Below are positions 35,901 through 44,943 of a stretch of 58,325 nt of DNA, one piece after another. Source of the stretch: Planctomycetota bacterium (GTDB lineage Bacteria; Planctomycetota; Phycisphaerae; WQYP01); NCBI GenBank assembly GCA_021827645.1, contig JAKAVA010000070.1, forward strand, positions 1 to 58,325. The letters are read 5' to 3'. Made by a program: the position numbers and the translations under genes. A model generated the notes under the pieces. It saw only the letters and a program-made list of their open reading frames with translations. It did no database searches and was not told the DNA's origin. Each line of letters begins with the position of its first letter. The first letter of the stretch is position 1.

Positions 35901-36868
35901 TGAGTCCAATGCCCATCGACACAACCGTCTCTGCCGTCCAGCCTTCCGCAGTCCCTGCGATGTCACGGTTTCGGACATTTCTGGATTTAATTAAATTTTC
36001 GCATTCCATCTTCGCGATGCCGTTCGCGCTGGTGGCGATGTTTCTGGCGGTGCGGGAGAGTGGGCATGATTTGCCGGGGATTCGGGCGATAATATTGATC
36101 GTCGGGGCGATGGTCAGTGCCCGCACCTTCGCCATGACGTTTAACCGGATTGTGGATCGGAAATTTGATATTCTCAACCCGCGCACACGCAACCGCCCCA
36201 GTGTGACTGGTACACTGTCGGTCCGCTGGATGATGGCCGCACTGGCGATCTCCGGGGCGCTGTTTGTTCTCTTCACGCTTGGTTTTTGGGCGGCATACGG
36301 CAATCCTTGGCCGGCGGCGCTGGCGATTCCGGTGCTTGGCTTCATCGCGTTTTACAGCTACACCAAGCGATTCACGTGGCTATGCCACTTTGTGATCGGC
36401 GCTTCGCTGGGGCTGGCTCCGATCAGTGCATGGATTGCACTCTCGCCGCCGCGCGGGCCGGTATTGACCGTGCAGATCATCTGGTTGGCGGTTGCGGTGA
36501 TGACATGGACTGCGGGTTTTGATCTGATCTATGCTATGCAGGATATTGAGGTGGATCGGCGCGATAAGCTCTATTCACTCCCCGCTCGTTTCGGTTCGCG
36601 TCTTGGCCTTATTGTTTCTCGCCTCTGCCACGCGTGCACCCTATTCGCTTTGGCCGCGTTCGGACTGGCCCTGGGAGGCGGGCTGCAACTTGGCATCACC
36701 TATTGGATCGGATGGGTAGCGGTGGCCGCACTTCTGATCACCGAACAATCACTGGTCAAAGCCGATGATCTCTCGCGTGTCAACATCGCTTTTATGACGA
36801 TCAACGGGATTGTGGGGCTGGTCTTCGGAATTCTCGGCATCACCGCGATTTTGCTGGCCCATGTGTGA
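35900..36868 (+). CDS. ubiA: UbiA-family prenyltransferase (4-hydroxybenzoate/MqnP type)
   Basis: Integral membrane enzyme of 322 residues with about eight hydrophobic helices that attaches a polyprenyl chain to an aromatic acid. Both aspartate-rich motifs are visible: NRIVDRKFDILNPRTRNRP near residue 80 and YAMQDIEVDRRDKLYSLP near residue 210. The N-terminal LIKFSHSIFAMPFAL is typical. The ATG shares one base with the ubiX stop (TGATG). A start further back at 35867 lies inside ubiX. The subfamily is closest in feel to MqnP of the futalosine pathway, which would fit menaquinone synthesis. Confidence 0.9.
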   Translation: MSPMPIDTTVSAVQPSAVPAMSRFRTFLDLIKFSHSIFAMPFALVAMFLAVRESGHDLPGIRAIILIVGAMVSARTFAMTFNRIVDRKFDILNPRTRNRPSVTGTLSVRWMMAALAISGALFVLFTLGFWAAYGNPWPAALAIPVLGFIAFYSYTKRFTWLCHFVIGASLGLAPISAWIALSPPRGPVLTVQIIWLAVAVMTWTAGFDLIYAMQDIEVDRRDKLYSLPARFGSRLGLIVSRLCHACTLFALAAFGLALGGGLQLGITYWIGWVAVAALLITEQSLVKADDLSRVNIAFMTINGIVGLVFGILGITAILLAHV

Positions 36869-36934
36869 TGGCCGTCAGCGATCATCCCCTGACTATCGAT
36901 CCATCCGGCCTCATGATAAGTCAAGAAGAAGAGT

Positions 36935-36940
36935 TAAAAT
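36935..36940 (+). promoter_or_regulatory. -10-like box (TAAAAT) for the coaB-like gene, leaderless spacing
   Basis: TAAAAT ends six bases before the ATG at 36947 and no ribosome-binding site intervenes. No clear -35 element is seen. The spacing matches the ubiE and fur promoters. Confidence 0.5.
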
Positions 36941-36946
36941 GTCCGC

Positions 36947-37696
36947 ATGAACAATTTGCCGCATGTGATTATCACCGCCGGTGGAACGAGCGAACCCATT
37001 GATGCCGTACGCTGCTGGGGAAACCTCTTTACCGGGCAAACCGGCATTGCAATTGCGTTGGCCGTATGCGAATTTGCGCGGGTCACTTTGCTGCTGGCAC
37101 GCTCCGCAAAAGAGCCGACCAAAATAACCCCAGCCGCAGCAGCAAATCTTGAAATACGCCGCTTTGCCACGGGCGACGAACTTGCCGTGCAACTTGAGGT
37201 ACTGGTGAAATCCAGTCCCGCGGCAATCTTCATGACGGCGGCGGTTGGCGACTACAAGCCGATCAGAGTGGTGCGCGTCATCACCGAAGAGGTTCCGGAA
37301 TCGGATGCCGTTCCCGGCCGACAGCGTTGGGTGGTGGAAGAAATTACCGGAAGCAAAATAAAATCTGATTATGAAAAAATAGCGGTGCTCGGCATTCGAA
37401 CGCCCAAGATCATCGATCGATTGCGCCGCGACTGGAGATACGGGGGCTTGATCTACAAATTCAAACTCGAGGCGGACGTAAGCGAACAGGAACTCATCCG
37501 GATCGCCGAAGAAAGCCGACAGATTTCGCATGCGGATGTGATCGTGGCCAATACATTGGAAATGGTTGATGAAAAGACAGGTTGTGCGTGGGTCATCGAT
37601 GCATTCGAAAGGCGCCGGATCGCTCGGCATGTGCTGGCGAAACACCTGGCGGAACATCTGTACGACCGACTGATCCATCAGGTTATGAATGGTTGA
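36947..37696 (+). CDS. coaB: Phosphopantothenate-cysteine ligase-like protein (CoaB domain)
   Basis: 249-residue stand-alone protein resembling the CoaB half of the bifunctional Dfp/CoaBC enzyme, which joins cysteine to 4'-phosphopantothenate using CTP. The nucleotide motif ITAGGTSEPIDAVRCWGN is at the N-terminus, TGQTGIAIALAV follows, and the MTAAVGDYKP block sits near residue 97. The C-terminal part has HADVIVANTLEMVDEKTG. The CoaC (flavin decarboxylase) half is absent here and may be encoded elsewhere. The central KIKSDYEKIAVLGIRTPKI replaces the usual KIKK region but keeps its lysines. Confidence 0.8.
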   Translation: MNNLPHVIITAGGTSEPIDAVRCWGNLFTGQTGIAIALAVCEFARVTLLLARSAKEPTKITPAAAANLEIRRFATGDELAVQLEVLVKSSPAAIFMTAAVGDYKPIRVVRVITEEVPESDAVPGRQRWVVEEITGSKIKSDYEKIAVLGIRTPKIIDRLRRDWRYGGLIYKFKLEADVSEQELIRIAEESRQISHADVIVANTLEMVDEKTGCAWVIDAFERRRIARHVLAKHLAEHLYDRLIHQVMNG

Positions 37697-37754
37697 TGCG
37701 GGGCAGGATGCGCCCGGTGCCGGAGATGAAGGGCGATTGAATCATCTCCGAGGC

Positions 37755-37760
37755 TAAGAT
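37755..37760 (+). promoter_or_regulatory. -10-like box (TAAGAT) for the PlsC-like gene
   Basis: TAAGAT ends five bases before the GTG start at 37766, compatible with leaderless transcription. A -35 element is not evident. Confidence 0.35.
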
Positions 37761-37765
37761 ATCAC

Positions 37766-38578
37766 GTGAGGAAGGCAGCTTTGGCCGACATTAATCAGGG
37801 TCCATTACCCGGTGCCCCGGTTTACAGCCCGCGGCTGGCATCGTTGGCGGCATGGTACATACCGCGTTACGTACGGCGGCATTTTCATGCCGTCCGGTGC
37901 GATTGCGAAGGGCTTCCACCTGTGCTTGAAGGCCCGACGGTCATTTTTGTCAATCACAGTTCCTGGTGGGACCCGCTGATCGGAGCGTTGATTGCTGCAC
38001 GTCATTATGCACATTGCCGCCATTTCGCTCCCATCGATGCAGCGGCACTGAATCAGTACCGCGTGATGAAGAGTCTGGGATTTTTTCCGGTGGATCGCAA
38101 TGTGCGGCGTGGAGCCAAACAGTTTCTTTCCGCCTGCGAGTATATTTTTACGCTTCCGGACACCATCCTCTGGCTCACGCCGGAGGGACGCTTTCGGGAT
38201 GTGCGATGTCGCCCAGTAGCAATGAAGAGGGGAATTGGCCATCTGGCGGAAATTCGTGCTGACCTTATTTTTATTCCCATGGCCGTGGAATATACGTTTG
38301 GAGAGGAGCGCACGGCAGAGGCGGCGGTCCGGTTCGGATCGCCGATCAAAATGCAGGAGGAACCCGCACGCACACCCGCGGATTGGACCGAGTTCTTCGC
38401 CCGGCGGCTTGAGATGGAAATGGATCGGTTGGCTGAAAAAGTCATGCAGCGGCGATGGGAGGAATTTGAAATTCTGCAGGATGGAACCGCTGGCGTCGGC
38501 GGAATTTATGACTTGATTCGACGGACCGGTTCGCTTATCCGAGGCAAGCCGTTTGCCGCCGCGCACGGTGGGAAATAA
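37766..38578 (+). CDS. PlsC-family acyltransferase (1-acylglycerol-3-phosphate type)
   Basis: Membrane-associated acyltransferase of 270 residues. The catalytic HX4D motif is NHSSWWDPL near residue 60, and the acceptor-binding block is LTPEGRFRD near residue 135. FFPVDRNVRRGAKQFL lies between them. It could make phosphatidic acid, but tight pairing with the next gene, a GT2 glycosyltransferase (stop and start about five bases apart), resembles CruD/CruC pairs that glycosylate and acylate carotenoids. Start is GTG; a TAAGAT box just upstream suggests a short or absent leader. Confidence 0.85.
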   Translation: MRKAALADINQGPLPGAPVYSPRLASLAAWYIPRYVRRHFHAVRCDCEGLPPVLEGPTVIFVNHSSWWDPLIGALIAARHYAHCRHFAPIDAAALNQYRVMKSLGFFPVDRNVRRGAKQFLSACEYIFTLPDTILWLTPEGRFRDVRCRPVAMKRGIGHLAEIRADLIFIPMAVEYTFGEERTAEAAVRFGSPIKMQEEPARTPADWTEFFARRLEMEMDRLAEKVMQRRWEEFEILQDGTAGVGGIYDLIRRTGSLIRGKPFAAAHGGK

Positions 38579-38583
38579 ATTTG

Positions 38584-39702
38584 ATGCTGCTGGTTGCTTC
38601 CATCGCGTGCTTTTTTCTGGCGGTCGTTCCAACCATCACATTTCTTGTGAACCTGCGTTTTTTCCATCCGCCTCATCGTCATCCAGCGGGTTTATCGCCG
38701 AGTGTATCAGTTTTAATACCTGCACGGGATGAGGCTGCACATATCGGTCGCGCTCTGGAGGCCGTCCTGCAGAGCAGAGATATTACCATGGAGGTAATCG
38801 TTCTCGATGATCATTCGACGGATGCCACAGCGCAAATTGTGATTGATATTTCGCAGCGCGATTCACGCATCCGGCTTGCCAAGGCGTCCGAACTCCCCAC
38901 CGGATGGTGCGGCAAACAGCACGCCTGCTGGGAACTTGCCCAACTGGCTGCTCACGACATCCTGATCTTCATGGATGCGGATGTCGAGCCGGCGCCGGAC
39001 GCATTTGCCTCGCTGGCTGCGGAACTCACTTGCGGCTCGGCCGGACTTGTCAGCATGTTCCCCCGTCAGATTACGATAAGTCTCTCCGAACAACTGGTCA
39101 TTCCGCTTATGCATCTGGTGCTGCTGGGATTTTTGCCTATCTGGCAGATGCGCCGCAGCAGCAAACCGTCCCTTGCCGCCGGCTGCGGCCAGATTTTTGC
39201 CGCCCGGAGGGATCATTATTTTGCGGTCGGTGGGCATTCGGCCATCGCCTCATCGCGGCACGACGGAATTACCTTGCCACGGGCCTTTCGTCGCCACAGG
39301 ATTATGACCGACGTATTTGACGGCACCCGCCTAGCGTCCTGTCGCATGTATTCATCGAGCGGGCAACTGATCCGCGGTCTGGCCAAAAATGCCACGGAAG
39401 GGCTGGCGTCACCCAAATTAATACTGCCCGCGACCATTGTGCTTTTTGGTGGGCAGGTGCTGCCTGCCATTTTATGGTTTCTTGCTCTGATAAACGGCAA
39501 TGTCGCTGCCAGTCTTTGGGCGGGTGTTGCAACGATCATGACCCTAGCCGTGAGGCTCATTGCGGCCGCAAAGTTCGATCAAACCATTCCCGGGGCGCTG
39601 CTTAACCCCGTTGGCATTCTCTATTTGCTTGCCATTGAGTGGTACGCATTCTGGTGCCATCTCACCGGCAGATCCATTTCGTGGCGCGGCAGAATTACTT
39701 GA
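38584..39702 (+). CDS. Membrane glycosyltransferase, family 2 (CruC-like)
   Basis: 372-residue GT2 enzyme. After an N-terminal membrane helix comes the GT-A core: VSVLIPARDEAAHIGRALE, VIVLDDHSTDATAQI and the DxD-type ILIFMDADVEPAPDAF. Further on lie the acceptor region AAGCGQIFAARRDHYFAVGGHSA and three C-terminal membrane helices. This layout matches hydroxychlorobactene/hopanoid-type glycosyltransferases. A TTG at 38581 would add one residue. Its last eight bases overlap the 3' end of the HNH gene on the other strand. The substrate is inferred, not seen. Confidence 0.82.
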   Translation: MLLVASIACFFLAVVPTITFLVNLRFFHPPHRHPAGLSPSVSVLIPARDEAAHIGRALEAVLQSRDITMEVIVLDDHSTDATAQIVIDISQRDSRIRLAKASELPTGWCGKQHACWELAQLAAHDILIFMDADVEPAPDAFASLAAELTCGSAGLVSMFPRQITISLSEQLVIPLMHLVLLGFLPIWQMRRSSKPSLAAGCGQIFAARRDHYFAVGGHSAIASSRHDGITLPRAFRRHRIMTDVFDGTRLASCRMYSSSGQLIRGLAKNATEGLASPKLILPATIVLFGGQVLPAILWFLALINGNVAASLWAGVATIMTLAVRLIAAAKFDQTIPGALLNPVGILYLLAIEWYAFWCHLTGRSISWRGRIT

Positions 39703-40330
39703 GTTCCACGCTCCAGTAAGCATGATCCAGGAAATGCTGCCAAGACGAATAGCGATCGGAGCCAAGCCGGACATTGATAACCGGATTTCGCTTCGGCTTA
39801 ACCGGCGGGCGAAGCAGATGCATGTTCGCCTGATGGGGGGTGCGGCCCCCTTTTTTAGCGTTGCAGTATACGCAGGCGCATACCAAGTTTTCCCAGATGG
39901 TTTTGCCACCCAGTGAACGCGGCACAACGTGATCAAGTGATAATTCGCTTGACGGAAAACGTTTGCCGCAATATTGGCAGGTTCCGCTGTCGCGAGCATA
40001 AATGTTTCGTCGATTCAGTTTCACATCCTGCTTGGGAAGGCGATCATAACCAAGCAGGCGAATAATCCGCGGCACAGCAATTTCACAGCGAACCGTCCGG
40101 ACAAAATCGTGCGTTTCGCGCTCAAACTGTGCTTTGAGCTGTGATACTTCAATCCACGATTCAATATTGTAATTGAAATAGGCGCCGTTTTCGACGGAGA
40201 TAACCTCCGCCCGGCTGCGTGAGAGCAGAGAGAAAGCCCGTGCCGCACTCACCACTCGAATCGCCATGTAAAGACGATTGAGCACGAGCACATTGCACGA
40301 GAGGCCGGAAAAAGAGGCTGCTTGCGACAC
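39695..40330 (-). CDS. HNH endonuclease-domain protein
   Basis: 211-residue protein. The N-terminal VLVLNRLYMAIRVVSAARAFSLL region precedes an HNH zinc-knuckle domain: YARDSGTCQYCGKRFPSSELSLDHVVPRSLGG, with the catalytic histidine in LDHVVPRS and a second pair in CACVYCNAKKGGRTP. This is a widespread stand-alone HNH family whose members are usually chromosomal and not linked to restriction systems; its job is unclear. I chose the GTG at 40330, with GGAG eight bases upstream. GTG 40339 and ATG 40267 are alternatives. It converges on the GT2 gene with an eight-base overlap. Confidence 0.82.
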   Translation of the reverse strand: MSQAASFSGLSCNVLVLNRLYMAIRVVSAARAFSLLSRSRAEVISVENGAYFNYNIESWIEVSQLKAQFERETHDFVRTVRCEIAVPRIIRLLGYDRLPKQDVKLNRRNIYARDSGTCQYCGKRFPSSELSLDHVVPRSLGGKTIWENLVCACVYCNAKKGGRTPHQANMHLLRPPVKPKRNPVINVRLGSDRYSSWQHFLDHAYWSVELK

Positions 40331-40684
40331 GCCGCACACTCCGTAACATTCAGATTCCGCCGTCCGAGCCGATGAATGTTTCCCATCCGCACGTCGGCAC
40401 TGCGCCCGCCGTTTCGCATCGTCATCGCAGAAACCCGGGCCTTTCCGATAACCCTATTCTGCCCGCGGTTTTGCCTGTATGCAAGTATCCGCGTGTCACT
40501 CCGTCAATTCCACCATTTTAATACCCTGTCGATGGTAAGCTCAGCGAGCCGACGATTTTTAACGAGACGCCTGCCACGGGCGGTGCTACGCCGCGAGGCT
40601 CTCTGGCAGACTTGCTGCATCTCGACCTGCGCAACAGGAACAGCCCCATGGCGATACACCGCCTCCGGCTGAATCCTTACAGAT
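40331..40684. other. Intergenic region, no gene seen
   Basis: About 350 bases lie between the start of the HNH gene and the end of the GT-C gene (both leftward). Short frames exist on the plus strand but have no recognisable composition or motif. Any promoter for the HNH gene would lie here; I could not pick one with confidence. Confidence 0.45.
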
Positions 40685-42808
40685 TTAATGACTGCTCACT
40701 CGCCGGGGCACAACAAAAATGCTCATCGCCGCCGCGAGCTTTGCCGGTAACGGGCGCAATCCGGCTTGCAGCAACGCCTCGGCCATTTTCGGCGTCACTA
40801 CGCGGTTGAAACCATAAGTACGGCCTAAACGTTCAATTTCCGACCAGTCGAAGACGACGAGCCGCACGTGATGCTTCTGCAGCCACTTCACGGTAGCTAC
40901 GGCGCCATGGGACGCAAAGTATCTTGCCAATCGATTCCGATTAAAGACCGTGTTGTAGATGATGTGGCCATGAACATAGAGGGGAGCATCGAACCCCTCC
41001 AGATAAATTCGAGAATCAGGACTCGAGAGATCATAAGGTGCGAGGATTCGCTGTGGATGGCGTGATAGAAGCCACATCTCGGGTAACTGAAAATAACGAC
41101 CGATCACCTGACTGTACGCACCCCCCAGAAAGGTGCCATTCTCCGAACGCAGCAGCACAAGCAAAAAGCTGAGCTGGAACATCAGCCCCACCACCAAAAC
41201 CACCGCCATTTTGGGTATCACTCGCACGGACATGCCAGTGAGCCATACGCACGGGACGATCAGTGGTACGAGAAATCGTGCCTGAATCTGGGTGAAGAGG
41301 ATCCAGGAAATAAGCTGCACAGCCCCCGCCAATAATAAAAGCCAGGCCTCTGGACCGGTGGCAAGTGCAACCCCGGATGCCAGAAATATCGCGATCCAGA
41401 TCATGCCGAAGCGAAGAAGCCACGGCGTCTTGGGGCCGGGATAACCGGGGTGTCGGGCCAGTGCATCGGCCATGGCGGCAACTCCCGCGCCAAACTGCCT
41501 GTCAAGGAACCACTGATCTGCCATGGCGTGCAGATGGCCGACGATACCGGCGTCGCGCAGCGGCGCCGTATGTCCACGATCAAATCGGGCGGCAAGATTT
41601 TTGCTCCAATGATCCATCCCCAACGTGTGCGCGAAAAGTGGAAAAATGGGATTACCGATGGATTGGCGGGTGTGGCTTGCAATCATCGACCGTGCCATCC
41701 AGGGAGAATAAAGAGCGGTGGAAATAAAGATGACCAGCAATAAATCACGCCAGCGACGCCGCGCAATCCAGATGGCCGCCACCGGCAGGGCAATCGAAAT
41801 TCCCGCCGTCATTTTGACACCGACAGCCAGTCCCAGCAGCAGACCGAGCAGCCAGAAGACTTGGCGGCTTTCGCCGACAATCGCGAGCGGCAATGCGACA
41901 GCGGCGATGAGAAGGACGGCGGGATCGTTGTACGCGAGAGAGCCGATGACGATGACCCACGGCGTGGAGATGAAAAGCAGCATGGCAATGGCACGGCCGC
42001 GCCACGAGAGCGGCAGCGGCGCCAGGCCAACTGCGATGGCCGTAACTCCCGTTACGGCGACCATCAGCAATTGCGACCCATAAATCAGGCTGTACAAGCC
42101 GCCCCACCCGGGTAATATTTTTACCAGACTTGCCATCAGGGTAAAGAGCATCTCGATGTTCAGCGGCAAATACGAATAAATATTTCCACGCACCGGGGCG
42201 ATACTCCCTGACGCCACAAACTGTTTGGGTAATTGCAGGTGATATTCCAAGACGTCGTACCCTTTGCCTTCGGTGTGCCAAAGGGTTCCGGCGGGAAAAC
42301 AGGCTGCCGTGAGAAGCACGGCAACGGGAATCGCGATGGCGGCAGCAAAAAGCAGCCAACGGGCATCGATGGTTTTTCGGATGTTTGCGTAGTGCAGAGA
42401 TTTAAGATGGGCGCTCAAGGTAGCATAGCCGGCGATCGTACCGCCCATTAACAGCACAAGCGGAGCGTATGCCAGCAGGTGCAGTGCCCCAACGAGCATC
42501 GTCAGCAAACCGAGGGAAGGAATTCCGACTGCGGCCGCAAGCGCGAGAAAATAGATTCCGGGCATGGGCGTGGGAAGTTGCATCAAATAGGGACGGGCGG
42601 GCCAAAGCAGAAGCGTACCCAGCGCTGTTGCAGGAATAAAAATAAACATCGAGAGCGACGCGTTGCCAAGGGTACTGAAAACTGCGCCAACCTGCGGCCC
42701 GGTCAGGACGACCATGACGATCGTGACAACAACCGCGAAGACCGCCGGCATGAACCATGCGGGTATCGTGCGAACTGAGGATGGTCGATCTGCGGCCAGA
42801 CGGTACAT
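40685..42808 (-). CDS. GT-C type membrane glycosyltransferase-like protein
   Basis: 707-residue polytopic membrane protein with about 13 to 15 hydrophobic helices and a short soluble C-terminus. The first large loop has KGYDVLEYHLQLPKQF, an acidic motif like those of lipid-carrier-dependent GT-C enzymes, whose catalytic acid is in this loop. Later helices are separated by short basic turns (WIARRRWRDLL). ATG 42808 is preceded by AGGGAAGG; a GTG at 42829 is less likely. It is probably a transferase using a polyprenyl-phosphate sugar donor, acting on the outer face of the membrane. No close named family is evident. Confidence 0.65.
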   Translation of the reverse strand: MYRLAADRPSSVRTIPAWFMPAVFAVVVTIVMVVLTGPQVGAVFSTLGNASLSMFIFIPATALGTLLLWPARPYLMQLPTPMPGIYFLALAAAVGIPSLGLLTMLVGALHLLAYAPLVLLMGGTIAGYATLSAHLKSLHYANIRKTIDARWLLFAAAIAIPVAVLLTAACFPAGTLWHTEGKGYDVLEYHLQLPKQFVASGSIAPVRGNIYSYLPLNIEMLFTLMASLVKILPGWGGLYSLIYGSQLLMVAVTGVTAIAVGLAPLPLSWRGRAIAMLLFISTPWVIVIGSLAYNDPAVLLIAAVALPLAIVGESRQVFWLLGLLLGLAVGVKMTAGISIALPVAAIWIARRRWRDLLLVIFISTALYSPWMARSMIASHTRQSIGNPIFPLFAHTLGMDHWSKNLAARFDRGHTAPLRDAGIVGHLHAMADQWFLDRQFGAGVAAMADALARHPGYPGPKTPWLLRFGMIWIAIFLASGVALATGPEAWLLLLAGAVQLISWILFTQIQARFLVPLIVPCVWLTGMSVRVIPKMAVVLVVGLMFQLSFLLVLLRSENGTFLGGAYSQVIGRYFQLPEMWLLSRHPQRILAPYDLSSPDSRIYLEGFDAPLYVHGHIIYNTVFNRNRLARYFASHGAVATVKWLQKHHVRLVVFDWSEIERLGRTYGFNRVVTPKMAEALLQAGLRPLPAKLAAAMSIFVVPRRVSSH

Positions 42809-43059
42809 AAGCCTTCCCTGTTGGTACACCCAAACGCCTGCGACCGCATCGAGTTGGAAACCTTATTCCGCCCGAGAGCCGACAGTATGTTTTTACTGCC
42901 GTTCCGTGCAGGTTTCAAATGCCGCACCGGCCCATCAGCCGGCAATGACACGTAAACAATTCCGCAAATGCGGTTTATTCGTCTCTGCCGTTTGACTCAG
43001 GTGATAGCGGTACCCCTTGCCCCCGGGCGGTTGCAATGCTTTTCTTCCCCCGTCGTTGT

Positions 43060-43065
43060 TATAAT
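43060..43065 (+). promoter_or_regulatory. -10 box (TATAAT) for the coiled-coil gene
   Basis: A perfect TATAAT ends nine bases before the ATG at 43075, leaving a leader of only two or three bases. TTGCAA at 43031-43036 is too far (23 bases) to be a good -35. Confidence 0.55.
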
Positions 43066-43074
43066 GGTGATCGT

Positions 43075-43782
43075 ATGAGTGTGCTTAGAAAAATATTTCG
43101 ACCGACCCCACCTGAAATCATTGACTATGAGATGGATAAACCTTCGCAGAGCGGAGAGAATTTCGAGCGTGGGGAGTCAGATGTATTGCGGTACATCGGC
43201 CCGGGGGCGGGGCCTGAGCCGGGTGCATATAAACTGCAGCAAAGCTACGATGCGCTCCTGACGACCGTTCAGGAACTTCGTGCCACGCTGGATGGCCAGG
43301 TCCAGAGACAGGAGCAACTTCTGGCGCAACTGGCCACCTTGCCGCATGCCGTCGAGGCTCTGCCACAGACCAGTCAGTTGCAGGCGCAGATGCTAGAGAC
43401 GATCAGCCAGCGACTGGCGATTCATGTTCAGCAGCAAAAGCATATTGCCGAGAGCATTTCAAATCTGATTGCCTCGGGTAAGCCGCCGGTCGATTTGCTC
43501 AAAGGGATCCGCGAGCAGATGGAAACCTCGACCGAAATCGATCGACAACTGGTTGAAGCATTCAATCGATTTTCAATGATGCTGGATCGATTGCAGCTTA
43601 CCAATCGCAATGCAGTGGAATGCCTTTCGCAGGTGCGTGACAGTTATGCCCATGCAACCGTTCAGGTGCAGGACTGGATTGACAAATCGCGAACGCGGAA
43701 CACATGGATGATCAACAGCGCGTTTGTGATGGCGCTGGTGTCGCTGCTGGCGCTGCTGATTCTGCTCGTTTACCACAAGTGA
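43075..43782 (+). CDS. Coiled-coil, C-terminally membrane-anchored protein of unknown function
   Basis: 235 residues with a short acidic N-terminal region, then a long helical stretch from about residue 60 to 200 rich in Gln, Leu and Glu (LQQSYDALLTTVQELRATLD) likely to form a coiled coil. A single membrane helix near the end (MALVSLLALLILLVYH) is followed by only one residue. This tail-anchor topology puts the coiled coil in the cytoplasm. I recognise no named family. It stands alone between the GT-C gene and the nickel permease, with its own promoter. A role in envelope or cell-division scaffolding is possible but unsupported. Confidence 0.7.
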   Translation: MSVLRKIFRPTPPEIIDYEMDKPSQSGENFERGESDVLRYIGPGAGPEPGAYKLQQSYDALLTTVQELRATLDGQVQRQEQLLAQLATLPHAVEALPQTSQLQAQMLETISQRLAIHVQQQKHIAESISNLIASGKPPVDLLKGIREQMETSTEIDRQLVEAFNRFSMMLDRLQLTNRNAVECLSQVRDSYAHATVQVQDWIDKSRTRNTWMINSAFVMALVSLLALLILLVYHK

Positions 43783-43809
43783 TACCAATCATTTCAGATA
43801 TTGAGAGCA

Positions 43810-43829
43810 AGCGCCTACGGATGGGCGCT
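43810..43829. terminator. Hairpin between convergent genes
   Basis: AGCGCC (43810-43815) and GGCGCT (43824-43829) form a perfect six-base stem with an eight-base loop between the coiled-coil gene and the 3' end of the nickel permease gene. It overlaps the permease stop. There is no T-run on either strand, so this is a weak bidirectional terminator candidate. Confidence 0.3.
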
Positions 43830-44904
43830 ATCCCATGGGGTACTGAGATGAGGACACAGTTCTCAGTCGGTAAAGCAGCCACAATCCCAACCAAATAGTT
43901 CCGGTGGCAATGACGAATACGGCACCGATCGATGCGAAATGATCATCGAGAACTGTCACCCAAGACGCAATCACCCCATGCTGAGCCCCGGCATTTGAGG
44001 GCAGGAACAAACCTAATCCCTCGATCACCGCGATTCCCAACGCCATCAAAATGGTTGTTAAAGTCATGGCGGCATTGTAGTAGCGGGTGCCGCGTGGAGT
44101 AGTAAGAGCCCATTTATATGCCGAGAGAATCAGAATATTGTCCAGCGTATCAACAAGCGTCATTCCGGAGGTAAACAGTAGAGGGAATAATAGGCAATGC
44201 CAGAGGGGCATTCCGCGAGACGCTGCCGCGCCGGAGATGATGAGAATGGCAATTTCACTGGCTGTGTCAAAGCCCAGGCCAAAAAGAAAGCCAATCCCAT
44301 AGATTTTCCAGTTGGAGTTAACCAACCATAAAATGCGCCCGAGCAGCTTGGAATAGATTCCGCCGCTTGTGAAGTTGCCGGATACCCGATCCACCTTGCT
44401 ACCGGTGCTGGCCCGGTCTCTTCCGATGGATTTCCACAACGCGATAAGATTCGCACCTCCGACCAACAGAAGCAGTAAAGCGGATATCGCCCCGCCGAAA
44501 ATACCACCGAAGGTCATTAGGTGGCTGAGTGACGCACGCACCTGTTGAACACTGAAAATCACCAGCAAGGCCAATGCAATCACTACGGTGGAGTGACCGA
44601 GGGAAAACATCAGACCGACCGTTATCTGCCGGCGACCGCTGTCCATCAACCGTCGCGTAATATTATCGATGGCGGCAATATGGTCAGCGTCCATAGCATG
44701 GCGAAGGCCGAACACCGTGGCCAGGGCGGCCAGCGCCAAGAGAGCCTGGTTACCCATAAACGATGAAACGGCCAGCGACCAAAGCAGGGCACCGATGGCA
44801 ATCAGACATCCGATCAGAAGTGCGGCTCGGCGAGCATCGCTTGGGGATGCGGCCGCAGATAAGCTCCCATACCTTTGGCCACGGTGAGCAATCTCCGGCA
44901 GCAC
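43828..44904 (-). CDS. NiCoT-family nickel/cobalt permease (HoxN/NixA type)
   Basis: Integral membrane permease of 358 residues that imports Ni2+ (or Co2+). All NiCoT signatures are present: FGLRHAMDADHIAAIDNITR in helix II (the metal-selectivity motif), MFSLGHSTVVIAL, LGFDTASEIAILI and SGMTLVDTLDNILIL. The GTG start follows AGGAGA. It lies 39 bases behind hppA on the same strand, so it probably shares that transcript. No nickel, cobalt or B12 riboswitch is visible in the short gap. The clear use for nickel in this window is the Hox hydrogenase, 12 kb away. Confidence 0.94.
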   Translation of the reverse strand: MLPEIAHRGQRYGSLSAAASPSDARRAALLIGCLIAIGALLWSLAVSSFMGNQALLALAALATVFGLRHAMDADHIAAIDNITRRLMDSGRRQITVGLMFSLGHSTVVIALALLVIFSVQQVRASLSHLMTFGGIFGGAISALLLLLVGGANLIALWKSIGRDRASTGSKVDRVSGNFTSGGIYSKLLGRILWLVNSNWKIYGIGFLFGLGFDTASEIAILIISGAAASRGMPLWHCLLFPLLFTSGMTLVDTLDNILILSAYKWALTTPRGTRYYNAAMTLTTILMALGIAVIEGLGLFLPSNAGAQHGVIASWVTVLDDHFASIGAVFVIATGTIWLGLWLLYRLRTVSSSQYPMG

Positions 44905-44943
44905 GGCAAATCTCCTATATCTGGGGTGGGATTGATGAAATCG

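Noticed and set aside
40376-40809. Overlapping short plus-strand frames between the HNH and GT-C genes
   Set aside because: They overlap the GT-C gene end, have no conserved motif and look random in composition.
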